DNA of 64,000 nt from Paenibacillus sp. FSL H7-0357. GTDB lineage: Bacteria; Bacillota; Bacilli; Paenibacillales; Paenibacillaceae. Of the stretch, positions 44,845-53,988 are shown in pieces (within the stretch, counting starts at the first letter, position 1; each line of letters starts with the position of its first letter). Made by a program: the position numbers and the translations under genes. The stretch is taken from the NCBI RefSeq assembly GCF_000758525.1, contig NZ_CP009241.1, forward strand, positions 7,049,501-7,113,500. Reading direction: 5' to 3'. A model generated the notes under the pieces. That model was not told the DNA's origin, made no database searches, and saw only the letters and a list, made by a program, of their open reading frames with translations.

Positions 44845-46539
44845 TTAACGAAGCAATTGCAGAACGCCTTGTGGCTGTTGGTTAGCTTGCGCCAACATAG
44901 CTTGTGCAGCCTGAGCAAGGATGTTGTTCTTAGTTTGTTGCATCATTTCTTTAGCCATATCAACGTCACGAACACGGGATTCAGCAGCAGTCAGGTTCTC
45001 TGAAGCTGTACCCAAGTTGTTGATAGTGTGTTCCAGACGGTTTTGAACAGCACCCAGTTTAGAACGCTCGCTGGATACGAATGCAGTTGCTTTGTCCAGA
45101 ACTTCGATAGCTGCAGATGCGCCTTCTTTAGTGGCAATGTTCAGAGCTGCTTCGCCTTTAACATCATTAGTTCCGTTAGTTACAGTATTTGTCTTAGTGA
45201 AACCAGCATCGCCAGCTTTACCAGTGATACCCAGAGCATTCGAGCGAACGTCTTTGATGGACAGGCTCATGGATTGGCCTTTGTTTGCACCGATTTGGAA
45301 AGAAGTTTCGAAGTCTTTTTGAATTCCGCCATCTTTCAAAGTAAGACCGTTACCATCAGCACCTTTAGCGTTTGATGTGATGACCAATTTGTTAGTATCG
45401 GTAGTAGTACCCACAGAAAGAGTTACGCCTTCAATTTTAGTTGCAAGAGTATCTACGATTGCTTTAGCAATATCTCCTGCACCTACGGCACCAGTAGCGT
45501 TAGCGGAAGCACTGATGTTAACTCCAAGGCCTTTACCAGTGTAAGCACCTTTTGTAGCATCATAGAACTCAATTTGTTGGTCACCAATCGTGAATCCTGT
45601 TCCAATCAATTTTCCAGCAGCAGCGGCTGTAGTAACACTTGTGAAGTCAAGAGTTCCTTTTGCTGCAGTATGCGTTGTGCTGCCTACAGCAGCAGTAGCT
45701 CCACTAGTAATCAAACTTGCTGTACCAGTCGCTACAGCAGCAGACATATAACCACTAGTTCCATCGAACTTTCCTCCAGCTGCGGTAGCAACGGCCTTAA
45801 GCTCAACGTCATCCGCGGTACCTCCAACTGTGAAACTTCCTTTTAATACATCATTAGCATCAATTGCTTTTTGAAGTCCTGCTCGAAAAGCAGCTGCAGT
45901 TGCTGCGGCTTTGGGTGCTGCACCAGTAGCAGCAGTTATAGCTGCACCGTCTGTAGCATCAAGAGTATAACTAATTTCTTGGCCGTTAATTGTTAGTGAG
46001 AGCTTATCGTTTGTCGCACCAGCGATAACTTTCAGCGTTTGCGTTGCTTGACCGTGAACGGTTGTACCACCACTAACAAAACCGTCTTGAGCAACACCAG
46101 TTCCAGCAAGACTCGCTTTTCCATCACCTTGCAACAATTTCTGAGTATTGAACTCAGTAGTGTTACCGATACGGTTGATTTCGGAAGTCAGTTGGTTCAT
46201 TTCGTCTTGCAGAGCTTGACGATCGGAATCAGTGTTTGTTCCGTTAGCGGATTGGTTAGCGATTTCGCGTTGACGTTGAAGGATGGAGTGAGTTTCGTTC
46301 AATGCACCTTCAGCGGTTTGAATCAACGAGATACCATCTTGAGCATTACGGGAAGCTTGATCCAAACCGCGGATTTGACCGCGCATTTTTTCGGAGATTG
46401 CCAGACCGGCAGCATCGTCACCGGCACGGTTGATGCGAAGACCGGAAGACAATTTCTCAATATTTTTACTAGTGTTGGCTGTGTTGATGGACAGTTGGCG
46501 ATGAGTGTTCAACGCCGGGATATTGTGGTTGATAATCAT
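44845..46539 (-). CDS. hag: Flagellin, long form with expanded central domain
   Basis: From ATG 46539 (behind GGGAGG) the product is 564 residues, against about 300 in B. subtilis. The D0/D1 ends are classic: [17 protein letters not shown] and [20 protein letters not shown] at the N-terminus, [20 protein letters not shown] and a terminal LLR at the C-terminus. Residues about 160-430 form an Ala/Thr/Gly-rich insert that would be exposed on the filament surface. Upstream 20 codons of the frame are rejected. A sigma-D promoter and a CsrA-type hairpin precede it. Confidence 0.96.
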   Translation of the reverse strand: MIINHNIPALNTHRQLSINTANTSKNIEKLSSGLRINRAGDDAAGLAISEKMRGQIRGLDQASRNAQDGISLIQTAEGALNETHSILQRQREIANQSANGTNTDSDRQALQDEMNQLTSEINRIGNTTEFNTQKLLQGDGKASLAGTGVAQDGFVSGGTTVHGQATQTLKVIAGATNDKLSLTINGQEISYTLDATDGAAITAATGAAPKAAATAAAFRAGLQKAIDANDVLKGSFTVGGTADDVELKAVATAAGGKFDGTSGYMSAAVATGTASLITSGATAAVGSTTHTAAKGTLDFTSVTTAAAAGKLIGTGFTIGDQQIEFYDATKGAYTGKGLGVNISASANATGAVGAGDIAKAIVDTLATKIEGVTLSVGTTTDTNKLVITSNAKGADGNGLTLKDGGIQKDFETSFQIGANKGQSMSLSIKDVRSNALGITGKAGDAGFTKTNTVTNGTNDVKGEAALNIATKEGASAAIEVLDKATAFVSSERSKLGAVQNRLEHTINNLGTASENLTAAESRVRDVDMAKEMMQQTKNNILAQAAQAMLAQANQQPQGVLQLLR

Positions 46540-46548
46540 TTGATATTT

Positions 46549-46584
46549 CCTCCCTGAAATTAAGTTAGTTCCACATCCATGTGG
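46549..46584 (-). promoter_or_regulatory. Candidate CsrA-binding leader of hag
   Basis: In the hag leader the minus strand has CCACATGGATGTGG (46571-46584): a 5-base-pair stem that presents GGA in a 4-base loop, close to the CsrA consensus ACARGGAUGU. A second GGA is part of the Shine-Dalgarno GGGAGG at 46549-46554. Two such sites let CsrA block hag translation in B. subtilis. Binding here is inferred. Confidence 0.6.
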
Positions 46585-46637
46585 TAAACGCCGAACCATT
46601 AAGGTCGGCCGCCCTGCCGGATCAGCGTCTAATACAT

Positions 46638-46665
46638 ATATCGACTGTATGTCCCCAACTGTTTA
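46638..46665 (-). promoter_or_regulatory. Sigma-D promoter of hag
   Basis: On the minus strand TAAA (46665-46662) and GTCGATAT (46645-46638) are 16 bases apart. Transcription would start near 46631, giving a leader of about 90 bases that includes the CsrA-type hairpin. Confidence 0.8.
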
Positions 46666-46716
46666 GAGCTTTTTAAAGTTTTTTTATTTTTCTTTTATTT
46701 TTCTTCTCCAATCGAC

Positions 46717-46752
46717 AAAAAAAACCGAGCAGTATATTGCTGCTCAGGTTGG
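46717..46752 (-). terminator. Terminator after csrA
   Basis: On the minus strand AACCTGAGCA pairs with TGCTCGGTT across a 9-base loop, followed by TTTTTTT. It separates csrA from the hag promoter. Confidence 0.85.
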
Positions 46753-46770
46753 TTAAACAGTTCCGAATAT

Positions 46771-47013
46771 TTAATTATTGGCATTTGAGCCGCGCAGCCG
46801 ATTAATTAGCGCATTCAAATCAGACTGTTGAGGAGCAACAGATTCACGGTTCGACTCTTGGATGGAGAGATAGACTTCTTTGCGGAAAATATCAACATGT
46901 TTCGGTGCAGAAATCCCCACTTTAACTGTATCCCCATCCACACTTAGGATCGTCAGCTCAATCTGGTCCTGTATCACGATGGACTCCCCTTTTCTGCGGG
47001 ACAGTACGAGCAT
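46771..47013 (-). CDS. csrA: Carbon storage regulator CsrA
   Basis: An 80-residue RNA-binding regulator opening [20 protein letters not shown], with the conserved [19 protein letters not shown] core. It represses translation, of hag in particular in Gram-positives. Its ATG at 47013 is one base after the fliW stop, so the two are co-translated. The C-terminal 15 residues extend past the usual core. Confidence 0.96.
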   Translation of the reverse strand: MLVLSRRKGESIVIQDQIELTILSVDGDTVKVGISAPKHVDIFRKEVYLSIQESNRESVAPQQSDLNALINRLRGSNANN

Positions 47014-47014
47014 G

Positions 47015-47461
47015 TTATCCACCATCCTTTCCGTCTATAGTCGACTGTTCCTGCAGCAAGCTATGCTTCGTATGATAAGGGGCCTTGTGCAAAACAATCT
47101 GTTTGCCGGATAGGCCTGTAGGATTGAGTACAACGGGAGCGAGAAGATTAATCGTTGATTGATCTAATTGCTCTTTTAATGTAATAATGCAGCGGACAAC
47201 GACATCTTTGCCAATCCCTAACTCTTCAGCTTCATCATCCGGCAACTCAAACTCAAAGGTGGGGTAAAAGACAAAGGGATCACCTAATAAGAAAGATAGA
47301 CCTATGGTTTTTACAGACTGTAATACCCAAAACGGAGTTTCCGCCATCGGTATCAGAGCAAATTCAGTCTCCTCATCGAAGCCGGGCAATCCTTTAGAGA
47401 AATGATAGATCTGTTCTTCGTCTATTTCTAGTTTACCCCAAGACAGCGTTTCAATAATCAA
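47015..47461 (-). CDS. fliW: Flagellar assembly factor FliW, CsrA antagonist
   Basis: A 148-residue protein with [37 protein letters not shown] and [13 protein letters not shown]. FliW binds either flagellin or CsrA and so couples flagellin export to its synthesis. I prefer TTG 47461 (AAGGAG eight bases upstream, giving [10 protein letters not shown]) to the GTG at 47470, which abuts that site. It precedes csrA in a two-gene unit. Confidence 0.95.
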   Translation of the reverse strand: MIIETLSWGKLEIDEEQIYHFSKGLPGFDEETEFALIPMAETPFWVLQSVKTIGLSFLLGDPFVFYPTFEFELPDDEAEELGIGKDVVVRCIITLKEQLDQSTINLLAPVVLNPTGLSGKQIVLHKAPYHTKHSLLQEQSTIDGKDGG

Positions 47462-47536
47462 GTTGTTCACTCCTTAAAAGTTCTGCAATGCAAAACTATT
47501 CCTTAGGCATAATATAATATTATTAGAAAAGTACAA

Positions 47537-47571
47537 AAGCTATAGAGGCGCTCTAGGCACATCTATAGCTT
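47537..47571 (-). terminator. Hairpin between yviE-like gene and fliW
   Basis: AAGCTATAGA and TCTATAGCTT are perfect complements, followed on the minus strand by TTTTG. It may end the flgM-to-yviE operon, leaving fliW-csrA with its own promoter in the AT-rich stretch at 47490-47530. Confidence 0.6.
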
Positions 47572-47577
47572 AACAAG

Positions 47578-48141
47578 CTACAATTGAACATTCACTTCGG
47601 GTGGAATAAACTGAATCGATGCATATTGCTGCATGTAAATATTCAGCTTGCCGCGAGTATATTCAGTCTCCGGACGATGTCTCTCGACTTGTATATCAAC
47701 CTCTGCTGCCCGAAAGCTAATTTGGGGAGCTCTCGTCTCAATATGGATATCCACGTTATCATAGGAGGCCGGCCCACAAGGCTCAGGGAAGGAATTCGGC
47801 TCAGTATCCATGCCATATATTTCAGCTATCGTATTACCAGGCTTAAAAAACTCAGCCATTCTTGTTCCTTGCTCCACTCTGCGGGCAATCGCTTGTAGAT
47901 ACAACTGCTGAATTCCTGAATAGATACGTTTGTTCATATCCAATACACTGCCTCCGTTATAGGCGGCGTGTGCCCTCGTTTGGTCAATAGTAAGCTCCGG
48001 CCGGAATGACTGCACGTTGAGTTCCCCTGGGGTAGTCGTTACATTTACCTCTGCCTTGGGCTGAGACATGGAGAACGTGCCGGGATCAGCATCAATACCA
48101 ATTATCGCCGGTGTCTGCCGAATTTGCAGAATGGACTGCAT
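47578..48141 (-). CDS. DUF6470 family protein (YviE-like)
   Basis: A 187-residue protein with MQSILQIRQTPAIIGIDADP at the N-terminus and repeated acidic beta segments (PQISFRAAEVDIQVERHRPE). B. subtilis YviE lies at the same point between flgL and fliW. Its function is not established, although flagellar association is suggested by synteny. It starts ATG 48141 behind GGAGGTGAAG, 19 bases after flgL. Confidence 0.85.
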   Translation of the reverse strand: MQSILQIRQTPAIIGIDADPGTFSMSQPKAEVNVTTTPGELNVQSFRPELTIDQTRAHAAYNGGSVLDMNKRIYSGIQQLYLQAIARRVEQGTRMAEFFKPGNTIAEIYGMDTEPNSFPEPCGPASYDNVDIHIETRAPQISFRAAEVDIQVERHRPETEYTRGKLNIYMQQYASIQFIPPEVNVQL

Positions 48142-48159
48142 AAGCGAACTTCACCTCCG

Positions 48160-49077
48160 TTATCTGATAAAGTCCACGAGTGTGGTAGATATAATCTTAG
48201 CACCTACCGACAAAGAGGCATTGTAGATATTCTCTTGAATTTTGGACTTCATAATAAGCTCCTCGTAATCGGCATCTTCCGTCTTCGCTTGCAGATCCGT
48301 CAGGTTGATATTGAGATCGCTAAGGCGGTCCTGCATTAATTCCACGCGATTAGTCTTAGCACCTATCTCTGCGCGGGCAGATAAAATGGTTTCAACCCGT
48401 GTATCGATTTTGTCCAGTTGACCTGATATGGCTGTTAAATCACCTTTTTTCAAGGCATCAGAAATGTTATTAATAATTGAGAATAGATTATCAGAATCCC
48501 CAGTATGACCAAACACATCATTACCAGTCATATTAATAGGCATCTGCACACCTTCACCTACAATATACTGAATTTGTCCAGAATCTGTAGTGACCGGCAT
48601 GGAAGTGTCATAGGTCCCATCTGCCCCTTTGGCAAAATCATACGGCTTGGCATCATATTTCTCACCATTAAAGATGTATTTACCATTGAGCTTGCTGTTG
48701 GAGATATCCACAAGTTGCTGTTTGAGCTGCAAAACCTCTTCGTTGATGCTGTCCAAAGCCGATTGGGGATTGCTTCCTGTCGATGCTTTCACGGTAAGCT
48801 CCCGCAGACGCTGCACAACATCTCCTGCCTGGCCCAGCACAGTATCATTATAGTCAAGCCAAGAGAGAGCACCGTCTACGTTCCTGGTATATTGTTCATT
48901 TGACGAAAGCTCCGCACGGTAACGCAAGGAATATGTAATTCCTACAGGGTCGTCGGAGGGCTTGTTGATCTTCCGCCCGCTGGCAAGCTGCAGCTGTGTA
49001 TCGTTCATGGTACGCGCATTGCGGTTCAAGTTAAGCAGCAGCTGTGAATTCATCATATTGGAGGTCACCCTCAACAT
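48160..49077 (-). CDS. flgL: Flagellar hook-filament junction protein FlgL (HAP3)
   Basis: A 305-residue flagellin-like protein: N-terminal MLRVTSNMMNSQLLLNLNRN and ASGRKINKPSDDPVGITYSL, C-terminal helix ending TTLVDFIR. It joins hook and filament together with FlgK. It starts ATG 49077, 15 bases after flgK, behind GGAGGAAGAG. Confidence 0.95.
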   Translation of the reverse strand: MLRVTSNMMNSQLLLNLNRNARTMNDTQLQLASGRKINKPSDDPVGITYSLRYRAELSSNEQYTRNVDGALSWLDYNDTVLGQAGDVVQRLRELTVKASTGSNPQSALDSINEEVLQLKQQLVDISNSKLNGKYIFNGEKYDAKPYDFAKGADGTYDTSMPVTTDSGQIQYIVGEGVQMPINMTGNDVFGHTGDSDNLFSIINNISDALKKGDLTAISGQLDKIDTRVETILSARAEIGAKTNRVELMQDRLSDLNINLTDLQAKTEDADYEELIMKSKIQENIYNASLSVGAKIISTTLVDFIR

Positions 49078-49091
49078 ATGCTCTTCCTCCT

Positions 49092-50687
49092 CTATCTGCC
49101 GACGGTGCCGGTAGAATTAATCAATTTATCGAGCATTTCATCAAAAGTCGTCATAAAACGCGCAGCAGCACTGTAAGCATGCTGGAATACCAGCATATTC
49201 GACATTTCTTCATCCAGTGATACGCCGCTTACAGACTGGCGGCGGGAATTCACTTGCTCGACCAGAAAGTCCGAATTGCTTGCCTGGCGGGCAGCCTCTT
49301 GTGATTGAATACCAAGCTGGCCAACCATAGAGCTGAGATAGGATCCGACAGTGCCTGTTGTAGAGCCGCTTGCTGTAGTAAATGTATTATTATCTTTGAG
49401 ATTGCTGAACATCAGGGCCAAGGTATTATTGCCTTTGATCACTGAAACCTGGCCAGCAGCATCAGTAGTTGCACGCATCGAAGTTGCAAATAGACTTGGG
49501 TCGGCTGCAATCTCCGGATTTAAACGAATATTGCCGGCAGTGATAGCTTCACCTGCGACAGCAGGGGTAAAAAATGCGCGGCCTGAGCTGCCATCCATAC
49601 CAAATCCCAACTGATGCATGCCGTTCAGGCCCTTAACAGTAGTTTTCAGATCACCTGTCAGAGGAATAGGAATTGCAGTACCTGCAAGCAGTGTGGTCTT
49701 AGTCCCGTCTACATTTATGATTTCTGAGTCTTTGAGTACTGTAGTTCCTGCGGGTACAGTAGAGCCTGCCGGAATAGTAACCTGCACCTCTCCGTTGGCA
49801 ATCGTATTAGCCAAAGTATCAAGCTGTTTCTTGTAATCTGTGACATAAGTCCTGTTGGAAAATATCATCCCGTAAGCTTCTCCAGCCTTCAGATCTCCAG
49901 AATCATAAGCAGCATTAAGGAACGCGCTGTCTACCGTTGCGCTGAGCGCTGCTCCCTGCACAAGATTCCGCCCCCCCAATGAGATGTTATATCCGGCGTC
50001 CGTATCTACCACCGTAATATTAGCAATCTTGGACAGCTTGTCCGTCAACAGGTCACGTTGATCCCGCAGATCATTGGCTTGATCCCCCATGCCTTCAATT
50101 TTGGCAATGGATTGGTTCAGGTCGACGATAGAACTGAGGTAGGTTTGGATTTCCTTCCCCTTTACATCAATATTGGAGGTAAGATCACGATCAAGATTAT
50201 TTAGTTGTGTGCTCATATAATTGATTGCATCAGTAAGCGATTGTGTGGTCTGCACTACAATTTTACGGGCCGTTGGGTCCTCTGGATTCTTGCTCAAATC
50301 TGACCAAGATTTCCAGAAGTTATCGAGTACGGTCCGGATGCCTGTATCTGAAGGTTCATTCACAATAGCCTCCAGCTTATCAAGAGTATCCGATTGGATG
50401 GTCCAGTTGCCGCTGGCGGCACTTTCTCCACGGTATTGGTCATCCAGGAACATTTCCCGGATCCGTTCGATGGAGGTGAATTCTACACCGGTACCCAGCT
50501 GGCCAGGAACGGTAGAATTAGTGAGTCCATACGCCTCAATAGGTGAAGCTGCTTTCATATTCACGCGCTGGCGGGTATAGCCCTCCGTATTTGCATTGGC
50601 AATGTTGTGTCCGGTTGTATTGAGCGCAGCAGTCTGCGTGAAAAGGCTTCGTCTTGCGGTCTCAATTGAGTGAAATGTCGATGTCAT
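49092..50687 (-). CDS. flgK: Flagellar hook-associated protein FlgK (HAP1)
   Basis: A 531-residue protein with the rod/hook signature ALNTTGHNIANANTEGYTRQ near residue 20 and a C-terminal helical region (SGVSLDEEMSNMLVFQHAYS) typical of HAP1. It starts ATG 50687 behind GGGAGG. It is preceded by its chaperone gene flgN. Confidence 0.96.
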   Translation of the reverse strand: MTSTFHSIETARRSLFTQTAALNTTGHNIANANTEGYTRQRVNMKAASPIEAYGLTNSTVPGQLGTGVEFTSIERIREMFLDDQYRGESAASGNWTIQSDTLDKLEAIVNEPSDTGIRTVLDNFWKSWSDLSKNPEDPTARKIVVQTTQSLTDAINYMSTQLNNLDRDLTSNIDVKGKEIQTYLSSIVDLNQSIAKIEGMGDQANDLRDQRDLLTDKLSKIANITVVDTDAGYNISLGGRNLVQGAALSATVDSAFLNAAYDSGDLKAGEAYGMIFSNRTYVTDYKKQLDTLANTIANGEVQVTIPAGSTVPAGTTVLKDSEIINVDGTKTTLLAGTAIPIPLTGDLKTTVKGLNGMHQLGFGMDGSSGRAFFTPAVAGEAITAGNIRLNPEIAADPSLFATSMRATTDAAGQVSVIKGNNTLALMFSNLKDNNTFTTASGSTTGTVGSYLSSMVGQLGIQSQEAARQASNSDFLVEQVNSRRQSVSGVSLDEEMSNMLVFQHAYSAAARFMTTFDEMLDKLINSTGTVGR

Positions 50688-50744
50688 GCTACTTGGTCCT
50701 CCCTTGTGATTGCTCCGGCAAAACAGCCAGTAATAAATACATTT

Positions 50745-51245
50745 CTATCCGCGGGTGTCAAAAAGGCCCGGCCGTGCTGCGCTGTTGCCCTTGTCGGATG
50801 GATGATGATAGGTAAAGTCCTGGTTCGGTCTTCCGACAAGCAAATCCAGGGAATAATCTATAAAGGTAAGCGACTGCTCAATCAGCTTCTGGTTTAGCTC
50901 ATTGGCTTTCTTCAAGCGACGCACTGTGTCTGAAAGCTTCTGCTGAATTTGCAGCAGCCGTAATTTGTCTTCAGGGTCAAATACAAGCCGGGACAGCTCT
51001 GTCAGATTCAGATTCAGGTTGGAGCGTATGCCCACATGCTGCAAAAAGGCATACGCAGCCTCCGTGCGCTGCTCTTCAAGCTGTCCAATCAGCTTCATTA
51101 ATTTGGACTCACGGTTCATGATGTCAATAAGACCATCCACCTTGTTGTCCATAATCGTCTGTTTCTTGACAGCGGCCAGATCCAGCATCTGAAGATGCGC
51201 TTCGTCCAGCCGCTCAAGCAATTCAAGCAATTTCGTCAATGCCAT
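50745..51245 (-). CDS. flgN: FlgN-like export chaperone for FlgK/FlgL
   Basis: A 166-residue helical protein with a long coiled N-terminal half and the FlgN-type C-terminal stretch ANELNQKLIEQSLTFIDYSL. I choose ATG 51245 (AGGTGA eight bases upstream) over the GTG at 51257. It sits between flgM and flgK, as in B. subtilis (YvyG). Confidence 0.87.
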   Translation of the reverse strand: MALTKLLELLERLDEAHLQMLDLAAVKKQTIMDNKVDGLIDIMNRESKLMKLIGQLEEQRTEAAYAFLQHVGIRSNLNLNLTELSRLVFDPEDKLRLLQIQQKLSDTVRRLKKANELNQKLIEQSLTFIDYSLDLLVGRPNQDFTYHHPSDKGNSAARPGLFDTRG

Positions 51246-51257
51246 GGATGGGTTCAC

Positions 51258-51545
51258 CTAATTCTCGGAGGATTGCTTAAAATAAGGGGCGAGTTTCTCT
51301 GCGAGTTTGGCTGCGTCTACTTCATAGGTACCTGCGGAGACCTGTTGCTTCAAGCTGTCAATCTTAAGTGCGCGTTCTGCATCAACCTTGCCGCTGTTCT
51401 GGGCTTGCAAGAGCTTAATAGCTTCGTCGGAAATAGAAACCTCATCTTTACGCGTACTCTTCTTCATTTGTTCCTGCCTTTGCGATTCCGCACTGCGTTG
51501 ATACGGATTAATCGCATTAATTCGTCCGGTCTCGTTAATTTTCAT
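51258..51545 (-). CDS. flgM: Anti-sigma-D factor FlgM
   Basis: A 95-residue protein with the FlgM plan: a flexible N-terminus (MKINETGRINAINPYQRSAE) and a C-terminal sigma-binding helix region (KIDSLKQQVSAGTYEVDAAK). It holds sigma-D inactive until exported through the finished hook. ATG 51545 has AAGGTGG upstream. A sigma-D promoter and hairpin lie just ahead. Confidence 0.92.
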   Translation of the reverse strand: MKINETGRINAINPYQRSAESQRQEQMKKSTRKDEVSISDEAIKLLQAQNSGKVDAERALKIDSLKQQVSAGTYEVDAAKLAEKLAPYFKQSSEN

Positions 51546-51574
51546 AACTTCCACCTTCCTTTTGATATAAAAAA

Positions 51575-51622
51575 GCCGATAATCTTTACTAAGTTTATCG
51601 GCCTACGTTGAAACATTCTTTA
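51575..51622 (-). promoter_or_regulatory. Sigma-D promoter of flgM overlapping a terminator-like hairpin
   Basis: On the minus strand TAAA (51622-51619) and GCCGATAA (51602-51595) are 16 bases apart, a near-consensus sigma-D promoter. The same GCCGATAA is the left arm of a hairpin whose right arm TTATCGGC (51582-51575) is followed by TTTTTT. Transcripts from upstream would carry the whole hairpin; those from the promoter would start inside its loop. Confidence 0.7.
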
Positions 51623-51648
51623 TAGCTGCAAACGTTTTTTTACAGAAT

Positions 51649-52059
51649 TTATATACCGCGGAGCTTATCGACTGCCCGGTATGCACCCTCAGATGACTTC
51701 TTAAGAGGTTCCGCAGCAGCACTTTCTTTAGCAGCATTTGCAAGATCTTTCGTCAGACGGGAGCGGCAGCTGTCGCACATATGCCCTTCACGGATCAAGG
51801 TTCCACACACCTCGCACGGCAGCATCATATTAGGCGCATTTGCTATGGAAATTCGGCCTTCGCGAATAAAACGGGTGATTTCCTTGATCGGAATCTCCGT
51901 AGCATCGGACAGCTCCTGAATATTGGTGCCTCTGTTTTTGCGCAGATATTCTACGCAGATTTCATATTGATGTTCAAGCTCTTTGAGACAGGGCTGGCAC
52001 AGGTCCATGATATTTTTGACATATAACCGGCCGCACTTTGGACAATTGTCTAAATTCAT
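51649..52059 (-). CDS. yvyF: YvyF-like flagellar operon zinc-motif protein
   Basis: A 136-residue protein with two Cys clusters, CPKCGRLYVKNIMDLCQPC at the N-terminus and CEVCGTLIREGHMCDSC near residue 90, flanking a small MerR-like helical segment (LSDATEIPIKEITRFIREG). This is the TIGR03826-type flagellar protein found between comF genes and flgM. It starts ATG 52059 and is divergent from the plus-strand two-component genes. Confidence 0.9.
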   Translation of the reverse strand: MNLDNCPKCGRLYVKNIMDLCQPCLKELEHQYEICVEYLRKNRGTNIQELSDATEIPIKEITRFIREGRISIANAPNMMLPCEVCGTLIREGHMCDSCRSRLTKDLANAAKESAAAEPLKKSSEGAYRAVDKLRGI

Positions 52060-52227
52060 TTCGGCAGCGGCTCCCTTCTTACATTCTTTACAGTGAATTC
52101 ACGTCTTATGCTCTAGATTACATGATAGCTGAAATTCCGTCTATGATTAGTATCGGCTAAAAAATCGCTTTAATTATATTATAATAGCAAAAAATATGCT
52201 AAACGGTCATATCAAAGGAGAAATCAC

Positions 52228-52935
52228 ATGATTCGTATTCTTGTCATTGAAGATGATCAGGAAATTTCCGGGCTGCTCGAACGATATTTTCATAAGGAAG
52301 GCATGGAATGCATGCGGATCGGGAACGGTTTTGAGGCAAAGGCAGCCTTTGAGAGCAACGGCCCTTTTCAGCTTGTATTGCTCGATCTGATGCTTCCAGG
52401 TATGGATGGACTGGAGGTGTTGAGAAGAATCCGTGCGGTCAGCTACGTGCCCGTGCTAATTATGACCGCCAAAGACGGGGAAACGGATAAAATCATCGGT
52501 CTCGGCAGTGGAGCTGATGACTATATCATTAAGCCTTTCAGTATCTTTGAATTAATAGCCCGTGCAAAGGCGCTTATCCGGCGGTATATTGATTTTTCAG
52601 CCGATCCCCTACTTGAACAAAGCAATCCATACATCTCCTGCGGCGATCTTTTAATTGATCCCGAGCAATGCTCAGTCCTGCAAAACGGTGTCTCCCTCGG
52701 TCTGACGGCCACGGAATTTCAAATCGTCTATTTGCTGGCCTCTCATCCCAAAAAAGTGTTCACCCGGGAAAATCTATATACCCGAATCTGGGGTGAAGAT
52801 TATGCAGGTGCTGGTGCGGAAAACACCATTTCTGTACACATCCGCAGATTGCGCTCCAAAATTGAAGAGGACCCTTCCCTCCCCCGGCATATCATCACAG
52901 TCTGGGGAATGGGCTACAAATGGGGTGAAGTATGA
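52228..52935 (+). CDS. OmpR/PhoB-family response regulator
   Basis: A 235-residue regulator. The receiver has EDD at residues 8-10 and phosphoacceptor Asp53 in LLDLMLPG, and Lys in IIKPFS; the C-terminal winged helix carries TATEFQIVYLLASHPKKVFT and NTISVHIRRLRSKIE. It starts ATG 52228 behind AAAGGAG and overlaps the kinase gene by four bases (ATGA). It probably controls the ABC genes downstream. Confidence 0.92.
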   Translation: MIRILVIEDDQEISGLLERYFHKEGMECMRIGNGFEAKAAFESNGPFQLVLLDLMLPGMDGLEVLRRIRAVSYVPVLIMTAKDGETDKIIGLGSGADDYIIKPFSIFELIARAKALIRRYIDFSADPLLEQSNPYISCGDLLIDPEQCSVLQNGVSLGLTATEFQIVYLLASHPKKVFTRENLYTRIWGEDYAGAGAENTISVHIRRLRSKIEEDPSLPRHIITVWGMGYKWGEV

Positions 52936-53891
52936 CGGTTCTTTTCCTTCTTATCAGCCTGATTCTTGCTGTCCTGTTGGCCATTGTCCTTGCCTTCCGC
53001 TTACTGCGGCTTCATCGTGAACTGAAACATGTCCGTGAGTTTCTTTTGAACAAGACTGCCTTCACAGAACCCGGACAGGCCCTGCCCAATGAGCGGGTTC
53101 GGATCTTTAGCGAAAATCCTATACTTCGCAAGTTAGCTTCCGGCATTAACAGTCTTCTGGACCGTCTGCAAAATGCTGAATCCCGTACAAGGCAAGCAGA
53201 GGACGCGCACAAACGGCTGGTATCGAATATCTCGCATGATTTACGCACCCCTTTGACCTCTGTGATGGGCTATTTGGAGGTACTGCAAACGGATGAGAAT
53301 CTGAGCGGTGCGGAGCAGAAACAATTCATGAACATCGCTTATAAGAAATCCCGCTCGATGTATGAGCTGCTGGATCAGTTTTTTCAATTGGCGAAGATTG
53401 AAGCCGGGGATCTCCCCCTGCAAAACGTCCCCATAGACATGAACAGATTGGTCAAGGAAATGCTGGTCGGCCTCTATCCTTCTTTTCTCAGCCTGTCACT
53501 GGAGCCTGTTGTGGAGATTCCGCAAAAACGCTTGTATGCGCTTGGTGATAGCATGGCTGTGGAACGCATCGTAGGCAATTTGCTGTCCAACAGCTTGCGG
53601 CACGGGGCTTCCTCCGGAATAATCGGGGCGCGGCTCACCGAAACGGAGGATCACATTTCGCTTGAAATCTGGGATAACGGACCAGGAATTTCGCCAGGGA
53701 ATTTGAAGCTTATTTTCGAAAGAATGTACACGCTTGAACCTGCCCGCACATCCGGCAGCAGCGGCAGCGGCTTGGGACTCACGATAGCCAGACAGCTGGC
53801 GCTCAAGCTGGGGGGAAGTCTCCATGCCGCTTCGATACCGGGGGAACGCACCTCTTTTATTTTGCAGCTGCCTAAGGCTTCCTCCTGCTGA
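52932..53891 (+). CDS. Sensor histidine kinase partner
   Basis: A short 319-residue kinase with a single strong N-terminal helix (residues about 3-24), a HAMP-like stretch, the HisKA box SNISHDLRTPLTSVMGYLEV (His102) and an HATPase domain ending GSGLGLTIARQLALKLGG. The small input region resembles kinases that sense peptide antibiotics together with an ABC transporter. It is translationally coupled to the regulator. Confidence 0.9.
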   Translation: MTVLFLLISLILAVLLAIVLAFRLLRLHRELKHVREFLLNKTAFTEPGQALPNERVRIFSENPILRKLASGINSLLDRLQNAESRTRQAEDAHKRLVSNISHDLRTPLTSVMGYLEVLQTDENLSGAEQKQFMNIAYKKSRSMYELLDQFFQLAKIEAGDLPLQNVPIDMNRLVKEMLVGLYPSFLSLSLEPVVEIPQKRLYALGDSMAVERIVGNLLSNSLRHGASSGIIGARLTETEDHISLEIWDNGPGISPGNLKLIFERMYTLEPARTSGSSGSGLGLTIARQLALKLGGSLHAASIPGERTSFILQLPKASSC

Positions 53892-53920
53892 ATTGTGGAA
53901 TATTAAAGAAAAAGTAAGAA

Positions 53921-53937
53921 TTAAGTCATAGTTAAGT
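53921..53937 (+). promoter_or_regulatory. Candidate response-regulator box before the ABC genes
   Basis: TTAAGT is repeated at 53921-53926 and 53932-53937, an 11-base period as expected for tandem OmpR-type sites. It lies 52 bases before the ATPase start, in the 97-base gap after the kinase gene. Binding is inferred. Confidence 0.45.
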
Positions 53938-53988
53938 AAGGGTATTCCTCTAAGCTGAGTCCATACCTTTACTGAGGAGAGACAATCA

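Noticed and set aside
52060..52227. Sigma-D promoter upstream of yvyF
   Set aside because: GCCGATAC is present on the minus strand, but the only TAAA is 11 bases away and the hexamer at proper spacing is TAAT.
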